Shown here piece by piece: positions 7,999 to 16,891 of a stretch of DNA of 48,791 nt. Source of the stretch: Oxalobacteraceae bacterium (GTDB lineage Bacteria; Pseudomonadota; Gammaproteobacteria; Burkholderiales; Burkholderiaceae_D). Position 1 is the stretch's first letter. Each line of letters opens with the position of its first letter. Under the pieces are notes generated by a model. The model did no database searches and was not told where the DNA came from. It saw only the letters and a program-made list of their open reading frames with translations. The stretch is from positions 1-48,791 of the forward strand of contig RGFZ01000020.1 in assembly GCA_010024875.1 (NCBI GenBank), given 5' to 3'. The position numbers and the translations under genes are program-made.

Positions 7999-10347
7999 AT
8001 GTTGCCTTCGATTGAACAACGCCTAGCCAGCGAGATTGCGGCCCGAATCGAACAAGTGTCCGCAGCCATCGCTCTGCTGGATGAGGGCGCGACGGTGCCC
8101 TTCATTGCCCGCTATCGCAAAGAAGCCACTGGCGGTCTGGACGACACTCAATTGCGCCTGCTGGAAGAGCGGCTGCGCTATCTGCGCGAACTGGAAAGCC
8201 GTCGCGAAGCAATCCTCGCGTCGATTGAAGAGCAGGGCAAGATGACGCCGCAGCTGAAAGATGCGATCCTGCACGCCGAAGACAAGACGCATCTCGAGGA
8301 CCTGTATCTGCCCTACCGTCCCAAGCGCCGCACCAAGGCGCAGATTGCCGTGGAAGCAGGACTCGAGCCGCTGGCCAATGCACTGCTGTGCGATCCTTCG
8401 CTCGACCCTGACACCGAAGCAGCAAAATATATTCGCGCTGCTTTCACTACCGATCAAGGCGAGAACCCCGGTGTGCCGGATACCAAGGCCGCACTGGACG
8501 GTGCGCGCCAGATTCTGATGGAGCGCTTCGCCGAAGATGCATCGCTGCTGCAGAACTTGCGCGAGTACCTGCTCGAACATGGCGTTATCGAAGCCAAAGT
8601 CATCGAAGGCAAGCAGCAGATCGGTGAAAAATTTGCTGATTATTTCGATCACACGGAAAATCTTTCAGGCATTCCTTCGCATCGTGCGCTGGCGCTGCTG
8701 CGTGGTCGTCGCGAAGACATTCTCACCGTGGCGCTGCGGCTCGACAACGAGCTGGAAAAACCCAAATGGGATGCGCCGCTCAATCCCTGTGAGAGCCGGA
8801 TTGCCGCACGCTTTGATATCAGCCAGAAAAATCGTCCGGCAGACAAATGGCTGCTCGACACCGTACGCTGGGCTTGGCGTGTGAAGATCTTCATGCACCT
8901 TGAAACGGAACTCATGACGCGCATGCGCGAAGAGGCTGAGGCTGAAGCAATCCATGTGTTTGCCCGCAATCTCAAAGATCTGCTGCTGGCGGCACCGGCC
9001 GGTCCGCGCGCGACGATGGGGCTGGATCCGGGCCTTCGTACCGGAGTAAAAGTCGCTGTGATCGATGCGACTGGCAAAGTGGTCGATACCGCGACCATCT
9101 TTCCGCATCAGCCGCGCAATGACTGGGATGGGTCGCTGCATCTGCTTGCGCAACTCTCGCGCAAGCATCAGGTATCGCTGGTCGCCATCGGCAATGGCAC
9201 TGCTTCGCGTGAAACAGACCGGCTGGCGCAAGATCTGATCAAGCAAAACCCCGAGCTGAAGTTGAACAAGATCGTCGTGTCAGAAGCCGGCGCGTCGGTG
9301 TACTCAGCTTCCGAATATGCGTCTAGGGAATTGCCTGAACTGGATGTCTCGCTGCGCGGCGCGGTATCGATTGCGCGTCGTTTGCAAGACCCCCTGGCCG
9401 AACTAGTGAAAATTGATCCCAAATCCATCGGTGTGGGGCAGTATCAGCATGATGTGTCTCAGACTCGTCTGGCACGCACATTGGACGCGGTGGTTGAAGA
9501 TTGCGTGAATGCGGTGGGTGTGGATGTGAACACCGCCTCGGCACCCCTGCTGGCTCGCGTCTCGGGGCTCTCCAGCGGTGTCGCGCAAAGCATCGTGCAA
9601 TACCGCGACCAGAAAGGTCTGTTCAGTTCGAGAGCCGCACTGCGCGAGGTGCCGCGGCTGGGTGACAAGACTTTCGAACTGGCTGCTGGGTTTTTGCGCG
9701 TGATGAATGGTGATAATCCCTTGGATGCCTCTGCGGTTCACCCCGAATCCTATCCACTGGTAGAAAAGATCCTGGCTGACATCCAGCGCGATGTGAATAG
9801 CGTGATCGGCGACAGCGGATTATTGAAATCACTGGATCCGACACGGTTTGCAGATGAACGCTTCGGCGTGCCCACCGTGGCAGACATTCTGAAAGAACTC
9901 GACAAGCCGGGCCGCGATCCGCGTCCGGCGTTTGTAACGGCTAGCTTCAAGGAAGGCGTCGAGGAGATCAGCGACCTTCGTCCTGACATGATCCTCGAAG
10001 GCGTAGTGACCAATGTGGCCGCCTTTGGCGCTTTCGTCGACATTGGCGTGCATCAGGATGGACTGGTGCATATCTCGGCGCTATCGAATAATTTTGTGAA
10101 AGACCCGCACACCGTCGTCAAGGCCGGCCAGGTGGTGAAGGTGAAGGTGCTGGAGGTCGATCCCAAACGAAAGCGCATTGCGCTGACCATGCGTCTATCC
10201 GATGCGGTACCTGCGCCGGGGGAAAAGCGCGAACGTAGTGGTGAGCGTTCAGCCGACCGGCGCGGCAGTGATCGTGCTGAGCCGCGTCGCGAATCTGCAC
10301 CCTCCAACACAGCGATGGCGGCGGCGTTTGCGAAATTGAAAGGCTGA
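7999..10347 (+). CDS. tex: Tex-family RNA-binding transcription accessory protein
   Basis: A 782-residue cytoplasmic protein with the Tex order: N-terminal helical domain ([20 protein letters not shown], 30-60), YqgF/RNase H-like domain near 330-450 ([18 protein letters not shown]), helix-hairpin-helix region near 500-560 ([17 protein letters not shown]), and C-terminal S1 domain near 660-735 ([20 protein letters not shown]). The tail after 735 is Arg/Glu/Ser-rich and disordered. Family members bind nucleic acids and affect transcription and stress phenotypes; the exact role is unresolved. It starts 92 nt after prmC and is followed by a repeat-bearing gap. Confidence 0.95.
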   Translation: MLPSIEQRLASEIAARIEQVSAAIALLDEGATVPFIARYRKEATGGLDDTQLRLLEERLRYLRELESRREAILASIEEQGKMTPQLKDAILHAEDKTHLEDLYLPYRPKRRTKAQIAVEAGLEPLANALLCDPSLDPDTEAAKYIRAAFTTDQGENPGVPDTKAALDGARQILMERFAEDASLLQNLREYLLEHGVIEAKVIEGKQQIGEKFADYFDHTENLSGIPSHRALALLRGRREDILTVALRLDNELEKPKWDAPLNPCESRIAARFDISQKNRPADKWLLDTVRWAWRVKIFMHLETELMTRMREEAEAEAIHVFARNLKDLLLAAPAGPRATMGLDPGLRTGVKVAVIDATGKVVDTATIFPHQPRNDWDGSLHLLAQLSRKHQVSLVAIGNGTASRETDRLAQDLIKQNPELKLNKIVVSEAGASVYSASEYASRELPELDVSLRGAVSIARRLQDPLAELVKIDPKSIGVGQYQHDVSQTRLARTLDAVVEDCVNAVGVDVNTASAPLLARVSGLSSGVAQSIVQYRDQKGLFSSRAALREVPRLGDKTFELAAGFLRVMNGDNPLDASAVHPESYPLVEKILADIQRDVNSVIGDSGLLKSLDPTRFADERFGVPTVADILKELDKPGRDPRPAFVTASFKEGVEEISDLRPDMILEGVVTNVAAFGAFVDIGVHQDGLVHISALSNNFVKDPHTVVKAGQVVKVKVLEVDPKRKRIALTMRLSDAVPAPGEKRERSGERSADRRGSDRAEPRRESAPSNTAMAAAFAKLKG

Positions 10348-10381
10348 GTCAGCATGAGCAAACTGAACTTCGAACTGACTC
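10346..10381. repeat. Inverted repeat at the tex stop codon
   Basis: GAGTCAG (10346-10352) and CTGACTC (10375-10381) are perfect 7-bp arms around a 22-nt loop, starting inside the tex stop. No T-run follows, so it is at best a weak 3'-end structure. Confidence 0.25.
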
Positions 10382-10400
10382 GTCATTGATACGTGATGGA

Positions 10401-10470
10401 CCCCAGCCTGGGCTGGGATGAGAGTATTTCGGGCTGGAGCCTGCAAATCGTCATCCCAGCGCAGGCCGGG
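10401..10470. repeat. REP/BIME-like inverted pair
   Basis: TCATCCCAGCGCAGGCCGGG (10451-10470) matches the reverse complement of 10402-10421 (TCATCCCAGCCCAGGCTGGG) at 18 of 20 positions, with a 29-nt spacer. This is the widespread intergenic class starting GTCATCCCxGC and ending in a G-rich block. The pair can fold into one long hairpin. It sits between tex and grxD and may protect the tex mRNA 3' end (inference). Confidence 0.65.
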
Positions 10471-10521
10471 CGCCAGCCTCTTTCGCCATGCTCCAACTGC
10501 GTTTTAAGTACGGGACAGGTA

Positions 10522-10552
10522 TTGGGCAGCAACCCCGGCTTTTCCCTATAAT
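10522..10552 (+). promoter_or_regulatory. Candidate promoter for grxD-ubiX
   Basis: TTGGGC (10522-10527), a 19-bp spacer and a consensus TATAAT (10547-10552) lie 37 nt upstream of the grxD ATG. The -10 is strong; the spacing is long. Confidence 0.45.
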
Positions 10553-10589
10553 GCTGAGGTCAATATCCCTACTTATTTGCGAGGAAGTC

Positions 10590-10901
10590 ATGAGTGACGT
10601 GCAATCCTGGATCAAAGAGACCGTGACCAGCCACTCGGTCGTGCTGTTCATGAAGGGCACCGCCCAGTTCCCTCAATGCGGCTTTTCCGGCCGCGCGATT
10701 GAGCTGCTGAAAGCCACCGGAGTTCAGGATCTGGTGACGGTGAATGTGCTGGAAGATGATGAAGTCCGTCAGGGCATCAAGGAATACTCCAACTGGCCCA
10801 CGATCCCGCAGCTGTATGTGAAGGGCGAGTTCATCGGTGGCGCCGACATTCTGGGCGAGATGTACGAGTCCGGCGAGCTGCAGACCCTGATCAAGGGCTG
10901 A
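10590..10901 (+). CDS. grxD: Monothiol glutaredoxin (Grx4 type)
   Basis: A 103-residue CGFS-type monothiol glutaredoxin, which with glutathione binds and transfers [2Fe-2S] clusters, usually with a BolA partner. The active-site motif is C30-G-F-S ([10 protein letters not shown]); the glutathione-binding [18 protein letters not shown] and the EMYESGEL tail are present. The frame is open upstream, but the ATG at 10590, behind GAGGAAG, gives the family length. ubiX follows after 5 nt and is probably cotranscribed. A BolA-family gene (ibaG) lies elsewhere in the window. Confidence 0.97.
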   Translation: MSDVQSWIKETVTSHSVVLFMKGTAQFPQCGFSGRAIELLKATGVQDLVTVNVLEDDEVRQGIKEYSNWPTIPQLYVKGEFIGGADILGEMYESGELQTLIKG

Positions 10902-10906
10902 GCCCC

Positions 10907-11482
10907 ATGAAGCGCCTGGTCGTGGCCATCACGGGTGCATCAGGCGCGCTGTACGGGGTGAGGCTCTTGCACTGGCTGCGTGAAGCAGGCGGCATTCAGA
11001 CCCACCTGATGATTTCCGAAGCGGGTGCGCTAAGCCTGCACCATGAGCTGGGCATCACGCGCAAAGAGGTGGAGGTGCTCGCCGATGCGGTACATGCCGT
11101 ACGCGATGTGGGCGCCTGCGTGGCCAGTGGCTCTTTCCCATCCGAGGGCATGATCATCGCCCCTTGCTCGATGAAGACACTGGCATCGGTCGCGCATGGT
11201 TTGTGCGACAACCTGATCTCACGAGCTGCCGATGTGATGCTGAAAGAACGTCGCCGACTTGTACTAATGGTACGCGAGACACCCTTCAATCTGGCGCATC
11301 TGCGCAATATGACGGCGGTGACGGAGATGGGTGGCATCATCTTCCCGCCTTTGCCAGCGCTGTATCAAAAACCTGCCGACATTACCGAGATGGTTGATCA
11401 CACGGTGGGCCGTGTACTGGACCTGTTCGGTGTAGAGCAAACACTTGCGCCGCAGTGGCAAGGGCTGCGCCAGCGCAGCTGA
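10907..11482 (+). CDS. ubiX: Flavin prenyltransferase UbiX
   Basis: A 191-residue flavoprotein that makes prenylated FMN, the cofactor of the UbiD decarboxylase of ubiquinone synthesis. The N-terminal FMN motif ITGASGALYGVRLL, the central IIAPCSMKTLASVAHGLCDN and RRLVLMVRETPFNLAHLRNM are all characteristic. It is 5 nt behind grxD and converges with the exported protein gene at 11490, leaving only 7 nt between stops and no recognisable terminator. Confidence 0.96.
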   Translation: MKRLVVAITGASGALYGVRLLHWLREAGGIQTHLMISEAGALSLHHELGITRKEVEVLADAVHAVRDVGACVASGSFPSEGMIIAPCSMKTLASVAHGLCDNLISRAADVMLKERRRLVLMVRETPFNLAHLRNMTAVTEMGGIIFPPLPALYQKPADITEMVDHTVGRVLDLFGVEQTLAPQWQGLRQRS

Positions 11483-11489
11483 AAAAACC

Positions 11490-12047
11490 TCAGGTGCTCT
11501 CCGCCGGCTCGGGTGTCGCCTCCTGGATTTCCATCTGCAATTCCTGCTGCTGGCTGCTGGCCGGGCTGTCGCTGCGTGCGCGTAGGCCAGTCACCATGCG
11601 CTGAATCGCATCATTGAAGCCCTCCATGGAAAAGCTGCTGAGACGAAATTTGCCATTGGTCAGCGGGAAGGCAAAACCGACCACCGGCGTCTGCTGAAAC
11701 GCGCGATTCATCGCATCATTTTCATTGAACCAGTAGACCAGAATGTCGCCGTTGGCGGTCGCCACAGGTTCGCACACGCCTTCGATGGTCAGCGCACCGG
11801 CATCGGTCGTGATCATGAACGGATAGTTGCCGCTCGGCTCGCAATCGATACCATTTGCAAAATAATAACGGCAGCTTCCCTGGGCGCACAGAATGCCAAA
11901 GGTTGAGGTGCCATTCTCATGCGTGGTCGCCTCGCCCATCCCATCAAGGAATTGCGAGGACCAGCTGCCATGCGACATCCTGTCATCTGCTAGGGCCGAC
12001 ACGGACAGGAATAGCGATACCAGAAGGGAAAACCAAGCGCGCTGCAT
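11490..12047 (-). CDS. Exported protein of unknown function
   Basis: I do not recognise this family. The ATG at 12047 is chosen because GGAGAG stands 5 nt upstream and it begins a clear 20-residue Sec signal peptide (MQRAWFSLLVSLFLSVSALA); an earlier in-frame start would bury the signal. The mature protein of about 165 residues starts DDRMSHGSW. It has three cysteines in the first half (ILCAQGSCRYYF and IDCEPSG, with VCEPVA further on), an alternating strand-rich centre, and a Gln/Glu/Pro/Ser-rich tail. Likely periplasmic. It may share a transcript with the hydratase-family gene upstream (55 nt apart). Confidence 0.75.
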   Translation of the reverse strand: MQRAWFSLLVSLFLSVSALADDRMSHGSWSSQFLDGMGEATTHENGTSTFGILCAQGSCRYYFANGIDCEPSGNYPFMITTDAGALTIEGVCEPVATANGDILVYWFNENDAMNRAFQQTPVVGFAFPLTNGKFRLSSFSMEGFNDAIQRMVTGLRARSDSPASSQQQELQMEIQEATPEPAEST

Positions 12048-12102
12048 GCGACTCTCCGCAAGTCTTGAGGACAAGACACGAATTTACCACGCGGGAAACA
12101 AA

Positions 12103-12900
12103 TCATTCGTCCACGTTGAGGCTCGCGCTACCCAATCCCGATACGTCGATGCGCACGCGGTCGCCGGCGTTCAGCCACTGTGTCTCAACTACGCTGCCCA
12201 GCAAAATGAACTCGCCCGCCTTCAGACCAGGGAGTCCGTGCTCGCCATGGGCATTCGCGAGCCAAGCCAGTGCATTGAGCGGATGGCCCATCACCAGTGA
12301 GCTGTTGCCGCTGGCGACCTCGACCTCATTGATCCAGGTGCGCCCTGTCAGATTGGCCAGATCCAGATGGTGCCAATCCTTGACTGGCTCACCCAGCACG
12401 CAGCCGGCATTGTAAAAATCATCGGCGGCGAGTGTGCGAACGCCCAGCGTACGGTAGTCGGTATAACGCTCGTCGACGAGCTCCATCCCAACCATTACCT
12501 CACCCACTGCCTCGGCGACGCTTTCGCGCGTGTAAGGCTCAGCGCGCGGCAGCAAATCCTTTGCCAGCCGAACCGCGACCTCGCACTCAATGCCGATCTT
12601 GACAAAATGCTTGCGCGAGACTTTGCCATGACCGTGCATCACGGTATGGTCAAAGACCCGGCCAGTGGCAGGGTGATTGATGCCGACGAAGGCCTGCATC
12701 ACGGGCGTCGTGCAGCCTATCTTGTGGCCAACGACCTTGCCATGACCGCCGGCAGTTAGCATCTCGTTGAGCGCCGTCTGGATGGCGTAGCATGCCGTCA
12801 TGTCATGCGGTGCAAGCTCGGTGGGTAGCGGTCCGATGGGTATGCCCGCCAGACGTTGATCCATCAGGATGGCGGCAGCGCGCTGTGCAGTGGTCTGCAT
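12103..12900 (-). CDS. 2-keto-4-pentenoate hydratase / oxalocrotonate decarboxylase family enzyme
   Basis: A 265-residue protein of the fumarylacetoacetate-hydrolase-like superfamily (MhpD/DmpE/DmpH group). Visible hallmarks are VVGHKIGCTTPVMQAFVGIN (about 55-75), the metal-site acidic residues in KIGIECEVAVRLAKDL (about 100-116) and GMELVDERYTDY (about 138-149), and GHPLNALAWLAN. These enzymes hydrate 2-oxopent-4-enoate or decarboxylate 4-oxalocrotonate in meta-cleavage of aromatics. No other catabolic gene is adjacent, so the substrate is undetermined. It is divergent from cstA across 263 nt. Confidence 0.85.
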   Translation of the reverse strand: MQTTAQRAAAILMDQRLAGIPIGPLPTELAPHDMTACYAIQTALNEMLTAGGHGKVVGHKIGCTTPVMQAFVGINHPATGRVFDHTVMHGHGKVSRKHFVKIGIECEVAVRLAKDLLPRAEPYTRESVAEAVGEVMVGMELVDERYTDYRTLGVRTLAADDFYNAGCVLGEPVKDWHHLDLANLTGRTWINEVEVASGNSSLVMGHPLNALAWLANAHGEHGLPGLKAGEFILLGSVVETQWLNAGDRVRIDVSGLGSASLNVDE

Positions 12901-13098
12901 CGGATCTCCAAGTTAAGTGTACGCGTATTGTTTTTATGAAAGTCTAACAAACATGATGCACGAACTTCCAATTTTGCCAAGTTGCCCTGGGCACGCTCAT
13001 TTCTATTGAAAATTTATAGTGTTTTCATAGGGAAATACAGCGAATTTTTCATCTGTCGCAGAGGCGATCCATCAAGCAAATTCGCAGTTTTTCAAGGG

Positions 13099-13104
13099 TA
13101 TAAT
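13099..13104 (+). promoter_or_regulatory. -10 element ahead of cstA
   Basis: A consensus TATAAT lies 60 nt upstream of the cstA ATG, and a small inverted repeat (CGCCG/CGGCG, 13106-13123) falls in the early leader. No strong -35 or CRP-type TGTGA half-sites were seen. The rest of the 263-nt gap is AT-rich and shows nothing further. Confidence 0.4.
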
Positions 13105-13163
13105 CCGCCGTTTTCTTTCGGCGCTCAACACGCGCGCCCTCACAAGTAATTCGGAGATTTCCC

Positions 13164-15227
13164 ATGGGTTCAATCATCAAACAGGCCGGGTGGATGGCAC
13201 TCGCGCTGATCGGTGCATTTGCACTGGGCACAATCGCGCTCTCTAGAGGCGAGAGCATCAACGCCCTGTGGATAGTGATCGCTGCAGTCGCCGTCTACTT
13301 GATTGGCTATCGTTACTATGCACGCTTCATCGCGACGCACGTCATGGAACTGGATGGCAGCCGCGCAACGCCTGCTGTCCGCCTGAATGACGGACTCGAT
13401 TTTGTGCCGACCAACAAGCATGTGCTGTTCGGCCACCACTTCGCCGCGATTGCTGGTGCAGGTCCGTTGGTCGGCCCAGTGCTGGCGGCACAGATGGGCT
13501 ATCTACCCGGGATGATGTGGATACTGGTCGGGGCGATTCTCGCAGGTGCGGTGCAGGATTTCATGATCCTGTTCGTGTCCACGCGCCGCGATGGCCGCTC
13601 GCTCGGCGATCTGATCAAATCCGAGTTGGGGCTGGTGCCCGGCGTGATCGCCTTGTTCGGTACCTTCATGATCATGACCATTCTGCTGGCAGTGCTGGCG
13701 CTGATCGTGGTGAAGGCACTTGCCGAAAGCCCGTGGGGTACGTTTACGGTAGCGGCAACGATTCCGATCGCGCTGTTCATGGGTGTGTACAGCCGCTACC
13801 TGCGTCCGGGCCGTGTTGGTGAAGTATCGGTGATCGGTTTCGTTCTGCTGATGGCCTCCATCGTCTATGGCGGTCATGTGGCCGCTGATCCGGTGATGGG
13901 CCCGATGTTCACCTTCAATGGCAAGCAGCTAACCTGGATGCTGCTGGTCTATGGCGTAGTAGCCTCGGTACTGCCGGTATGGCTGCTGCTGGCGCCTCGC
14001 GATTATCTGTCCACCTTCTTGAAGATAGGCGCGATCGTCGCGCTCGCGCTGGGCATCGTGTTTGTCGCGCCCGAGCTGAAGATGCCGGCAGTGACTAAAT
14101 TTATCGATGGCAGTGGCCCGGTGTGGTCAGGCAGTCTATTTCCTTTCTTGTTCATTACGATTGCCTGTGGTGCAGTGTCGGGCTTTCATTCACTGATCTC
14201 CTCCGGTACCACACCCAAACTTCTCGAGAGTGAATTGCACGCGCCGTATATCGGTTACGGCGGCATGCTGATGGAATCTTTCGTCGCCATCATGGCGCTG
14301 GTGGCGGCGTCTATCATCGAGCCCGGCGTCTACTTCGCGATGAACAGTCCGGCGGCGCTGATCGGAACCACTCCGGAAACTGCAGCGGCAGCGATCAGCC
14401 AGTGGGGCTTTGTGGTCACGCCCGAAATGCTGCAGCAAACCGCAGCGAATGTCGGCGAGACAACGATCATCTCCCGTGCCGGCGGCGCACCAACACTGGC
14501 AGTGGGCATGGCCTATATTTTCTCGTCCGCGATCGGTGGTCAGGCAATGATGGCATTCTGGTACCACTTTGCGATTCTTTTCGAAGCCCTCTTTATTCTG
14601 ACCGCTGTGGATGCCGGCACGCGCGTCGGACGCTTCATGCTGCAAGACTTGCTGGGTACGGTGGTGCCCTCGTTTAACAATATCCACGGACTGGCATCCA
14701 ACATCATCGCGACGCTGCTGTGTGTCGCGGCCTGGGGCTACTTTCTGTATCAAGGCGTGGTCGATCCGCTGGGTGGCATCAACACGCTGTGGCCTCTGTT
14801 CGGCATCTCAAACCAAATGCTGGCTGCGATCGCGCTGATGCTGGCAACCGTCGTGCTATTTAAGCTCAAGCGCGAGAAGCTGGCATGGGTCACTATTCTG
14901 CCGACGGTCTGGCTGTTGATCTGCACGCTGACAGCGGGCTATCAAAAGCTCTTCCATGAAAACCCCAAGATCGGTTTCCTTGCCCACGCGGCAAAATTCA
15001 AGGCGGCAGCGGCTGAAGGACAGTTGTTGGCACCGGCCAAGTCGGCGGCGCAAATGCAGCAGATCATCTTCAATGATTATGTCGACGCCTCGCTGGCGGC
15101 AATTTTCATTGCCGTCGTACTGTCGGTGCTGGCGTTCGGCATACGTGCCTGCGTAAATGCAATGCGCGCAGACAAGCCGACCACGCAGGAAGCGGACATG
15201 GTACCGCTGGGCTCGGCTCAGGCCTGA
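13164..15227 (+). CDS. cstA: CstA-family carbon starvation / peptide-pyruvate transporter
   Basis: A 687-residue inner-membrane protein with many hydrophobic segments. It matches the CstA/BtsT family: [20 protein letters not shown] (about 90-110), the CstA-type [20 protein letters not shown] near 330, and [13 protein letters not shown] near 485. E. coli relatives take up pyruvate or peptides during carbon limitation. GGAG stands 7 nt before the ATG. The next gene is the small YbdD/YjiX protein, which is paired with these transporters in enterobacteria too. Whether pyruvate or peptides are carried cannot be told. Confidence 0.95.
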   Translation: MGSIIKQAGWMALALIGAFALGTIALSRGESINALWIVIAAVAVYLIGYRYYARFIATHVMELDGSRATPAVRLNDGLDFVPTNKHVLFGHHFAAIAGAGPLVGPVLAAQMGYLPGMMWILVGAILAGAVQDFMILFVSTRRDGRSLGDLIKSELGLVPGVIALFGTFMIMTILLAVLALIVVKALAESPWGTFTVAATIPIALFMGVYSRYLRPGRVGEVSVIGFVLLMASIVYGGHVAADPVMGPMFTFNGKQLTWMLLVYGVVASVLPVWLLLAPRDYLSTFLKIGAIVALALGIVFVAPELKMPAVTKFIDGSGPVWSGSLFPFLFITIACGAVSGFHSLISSGTTPKLLESELHAPYIGYGGMLMESFVAIMALVAASIIEPGVYFAMNSPAALIGTTPETAAAAISQWGFVVTPEMLQQTAANVGETTIISRAGGAPTLAVGMAYIFSSAIGGQAMMAFWYHFAILFEALFILTAVDAGTRVGRFMLQDLLGTVVPSFNNIHGLASNIIATLLCVAAWGYFLYQGVVDPLGGINTLWPLFGISNQMLAAIALMLATVVLFKLKREKLAWVTILPTVWLLICTLTAGYQKLFHENPKIGFLAHAAKFKAAAAEGQLLAPAKSAAQMQQIIFNDYVDASLAAIFIAVVLSVLAFGIRACVNAMRADKPTTQEADMVPLGSAQA

Positions 15228-15244
15228 ACCAAGGAAAAACGCTG

Positions 15245-15445
15245 ATGCTCGGTGAACTTGGAAAACTTGGCACGTATCTCGGGCAGACCGCCAGGCTGAT
15301 GGTCGGCCTGCCCGACTATGACAATTACCTCAACCACATGCAGGCGAATCATCCGGACCAGCCGATGATGAGCTACGAAGAGTTCTTCAGGGAGCGACAG
15401 GATGCGCGCTATGGAGGAAAGGGGAAAATTGCTCGCTGCTGTTAG
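15245..15445 (+). CDS. YbdD/YjiX-family small protein
   Basis: A 66-residue cytoplasmic protein with the family's core [20 protein letters not shown], followed by [20 protein letters not shown] and a short Cys-ended tail (ARCC). It begins 17 nt after cstA, matching the cstA-ybdD and btsT-yjiX pairs of E. coli. In this family the small protein is thought to support the transporter; the mechanism is not clear. A terminator follows. Confidence 0.9.
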   Translation: MLGELGKLGTYLGQTARLMVGLPDYDNYLNHMQANHPDQPMMSYEEFFRERQDARYGGKGKIARCC

Positions 15446-15465
15446 CAAGGTCTTTTAAGGCGTAA

Positions 15466-15493
15466 AAAACCCGGATTATCTCCGGGTTTTTTT
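15466..15493. terminator. Bidirectional intrinsic terminator
   Basis: ACCCGGA (15469-15475), TTATC, TCCGGGT (15481-15487) form a GC-rich stem with A-tract and T-tract on either side (CGTAAAAAA and TTTTTTT). It can end cstA-ybdD on the plus strand and the tRNA-Thr transcript on the minus strand. Confidence 0.9.
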
Positions 15494-15505
15494 GTTGCTG
15501 AAATT

Positions 15506-15581
15506 TGGTGCCGACTGCAGGACTTGAACCCGCCACCCCATGATTACAAATCAAGTGCTCTACCAGATGAGCTAAGCCGGC
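15506..15581 (-). tRNA. tRNA-Thr (anticodon UGU)
   Basis: A 76-nt cloverleaf with encoded CCA. The acceptor stem is GCCGGCT/AGTCGGC with one G-U, the D stem GCTC/GAGC, the anticodon loop TTTGTAA (TGT at 34-36), and the T arm GCGGG-TTCAAGT-CCTGC. The anticodon stem CTTGA/TCATG has a U28-U42 mismatch. It reads ACA codons (and ACG by wobble). Confidence 0.93.
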
Positions 15582-15604
15582 TCTGCGCTGCGAATTATAC
15601 GATG

Positions 15605-16123
15605 TTATTTGACCCGAGTGAGCTTTGGCCGAGACCTTGTCTTGGGCGGCTCGGGATCGGGTTTTCCATCGCCTTCATTATCACCGTCTTGCGTTGCTGG
15701 ATTGCTGACCGGCGTTAGTACCGGGGCACTGATACGCGCCGGCGTGTCACTCTCTTTTACGGGCTGGGCCTTCTTGCCATCGGCACGCTTCTTTCGTCCC
15801 TGCGGTTCGTCCCGACGGACCTCGAAGGCCATGCCCTGACCATTTTCCCGAGCATAAATCGCGCTGACATTGTCAACTGGAACCTCGATCTCGCGTGCCA
15901 CGCCGCCGAACCGAGCCTTGAAATGGATAAAGTCATTGTCCATCTTCAGGTTGCCGGTAGCCTCGAAGCTGATGTTGAGTACGATCTCGCCGTTTTTCAC
16001 GAACTCCATCGGAACCCGCGTCCGGGCATCCACGGATACCACGATGTAGGGCGTGTAGCCGTTGTCCGTACACCATTCATACAGTGCACGCAACAAATAC
16101 GGCTTGGTCGATGTCTCTGTCAT
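15605..16123 (-). CDS. sspB: ClpXP protease specificity-enhancing factor SspB
   Basis: A 172-residue adaptor that delivers ssrA-tagged and other substrates to ClpXP. The dimeric substrate-binding domain spans about 1-110 (KPYLLRALYEWCTDNGYTPY, then VNGxI-type strands and NVSAIYARENGQGMAFE). A charged, proline-rich flexible linker follows (about 110-160), and the tail RPKLTRVK corresponds to the ClpX-binding motif of the E. coli protein. It is 22 nt behind sspA, the usual order. Confidence 0.95.
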   Translation of the reverse strand: MTETSTKPYLLRALYEWCTDNGYTPYIVVSVDARTRVPMEFVKNGEIVLNISFEATGNLKMDNDFIHFKARFGGVAREIEVPVDNVSAIYARENGQGMAFEVRRDEPQGRKKRADGKKAQPVKESDTPARISAPVLTPVSNPATQDGDNEGDGKPDPEPPKTRSRPKLTRVK

Positions 16124-16145
16124 GAGGGATCCGGCAGCGTGAGTG

Positions 16146-16757
16146 TCAGCGACGCATGACCTTCTCGGACGGGGTCAAGGCCTCGATGTAGGCAGGTCGC
16201 GAGAAAATCCGCTCAGCATATTTCATTAGCGGCGCTGCTGTCTTCGACAGCTCGACCCCATAGTGATCGAGACGCCACAAAAGTGGCGCGATGGCTACGT
16301 CTAGCATGGAGAAATCATCTCCAAGCATGTACTTGTTCTTCAGGAACAGCGGGGCGAGCGTGGTCAGGCGATCACGGATCTCGTTGCGGGCCTTCTCATG
16401 GCTTTTTTCTGCCGACCGGGATTTCTCATTCTCCAGCGCGTGCACGTGGATGAACAGCTCTTTCTCGAAATTGAACAGCATCAGCCGCGCACGAGCACGC
16501 ATGAGCGGATCAGCGGGCATCAACTGCGGATGAGGGAACCGCTCATCAATGTACTCATTGATGATGTTGGACTCATACAGCACCAACTCGCGCTCGACCA
16601 GGATAGGCACCTGGCCGTAAGGATTCATGGTCGAGATATCCTCGGGCTTGTTGAACAAATCAACGTCACGGATCTCGAAATCCATACCCTTCTCGAAAAG
16701 CACGAGCCGGCAGCGCTGAGAAAAAGGGCAGGTCGTGCCCGAATAGAGAACCATCAT
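16146..16757 (-). CDS. sspA: Stringent starvation protein A (glutathione S-transferase fold)
   Basis: A 203-residue GST-like protein that binds RNA polymerase in E. coli and supports stationary-phase and acid tolerance. The start is taken at the ATGATG at 16757: it opens directly into MMVLYSGTTCPFSQRCRLV, and AAGGAA lies upstream. The thioredoxin-like domain is about 1-80 (NPYGQVPILVERELVLYESN); the helical domain is about 85-200. It reads minus after petC with 134 nt between, so its promoter is probably in that gap. Confidence 0.95.
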   Translation of the reverse strand: MMVLYSGTTCPFSQRCRLVLFEKGMDFEIRDVDLFNKPEDISTMNPYGQVPILVERELVLYESNIINEYIDERFPHPQLMPADPLMRARARLMLFNFEKELFIHVHALENEKSRSAEKSHEKARNEIRDRLTTLAPLFLKNKYMLGDDFSMLDVAIAPLLWRLDHYGVELSKTAAPLMKYAERIFSRPAYIEALTPSEKVMRR

Positions 16758-16891
16758 TTTTGCAGTTCCTTGGAAACAAAGAGGGTGAGGCGGCGACCGC
16801 CTCACCCTGCTCACGAATATTCTGCTTTTCGCTAAACCCGCTTATTGTTCTTGATCAAAACGAATAGCAGGGCACGAGGAAACAGGGCCGA

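Noticed and set aside
16758-16814. N-terminal extension of SspA by 19 residues
   Set aside because: The extension is unlike the family and the ATGATG at 16757 opens directly into the GST fold.
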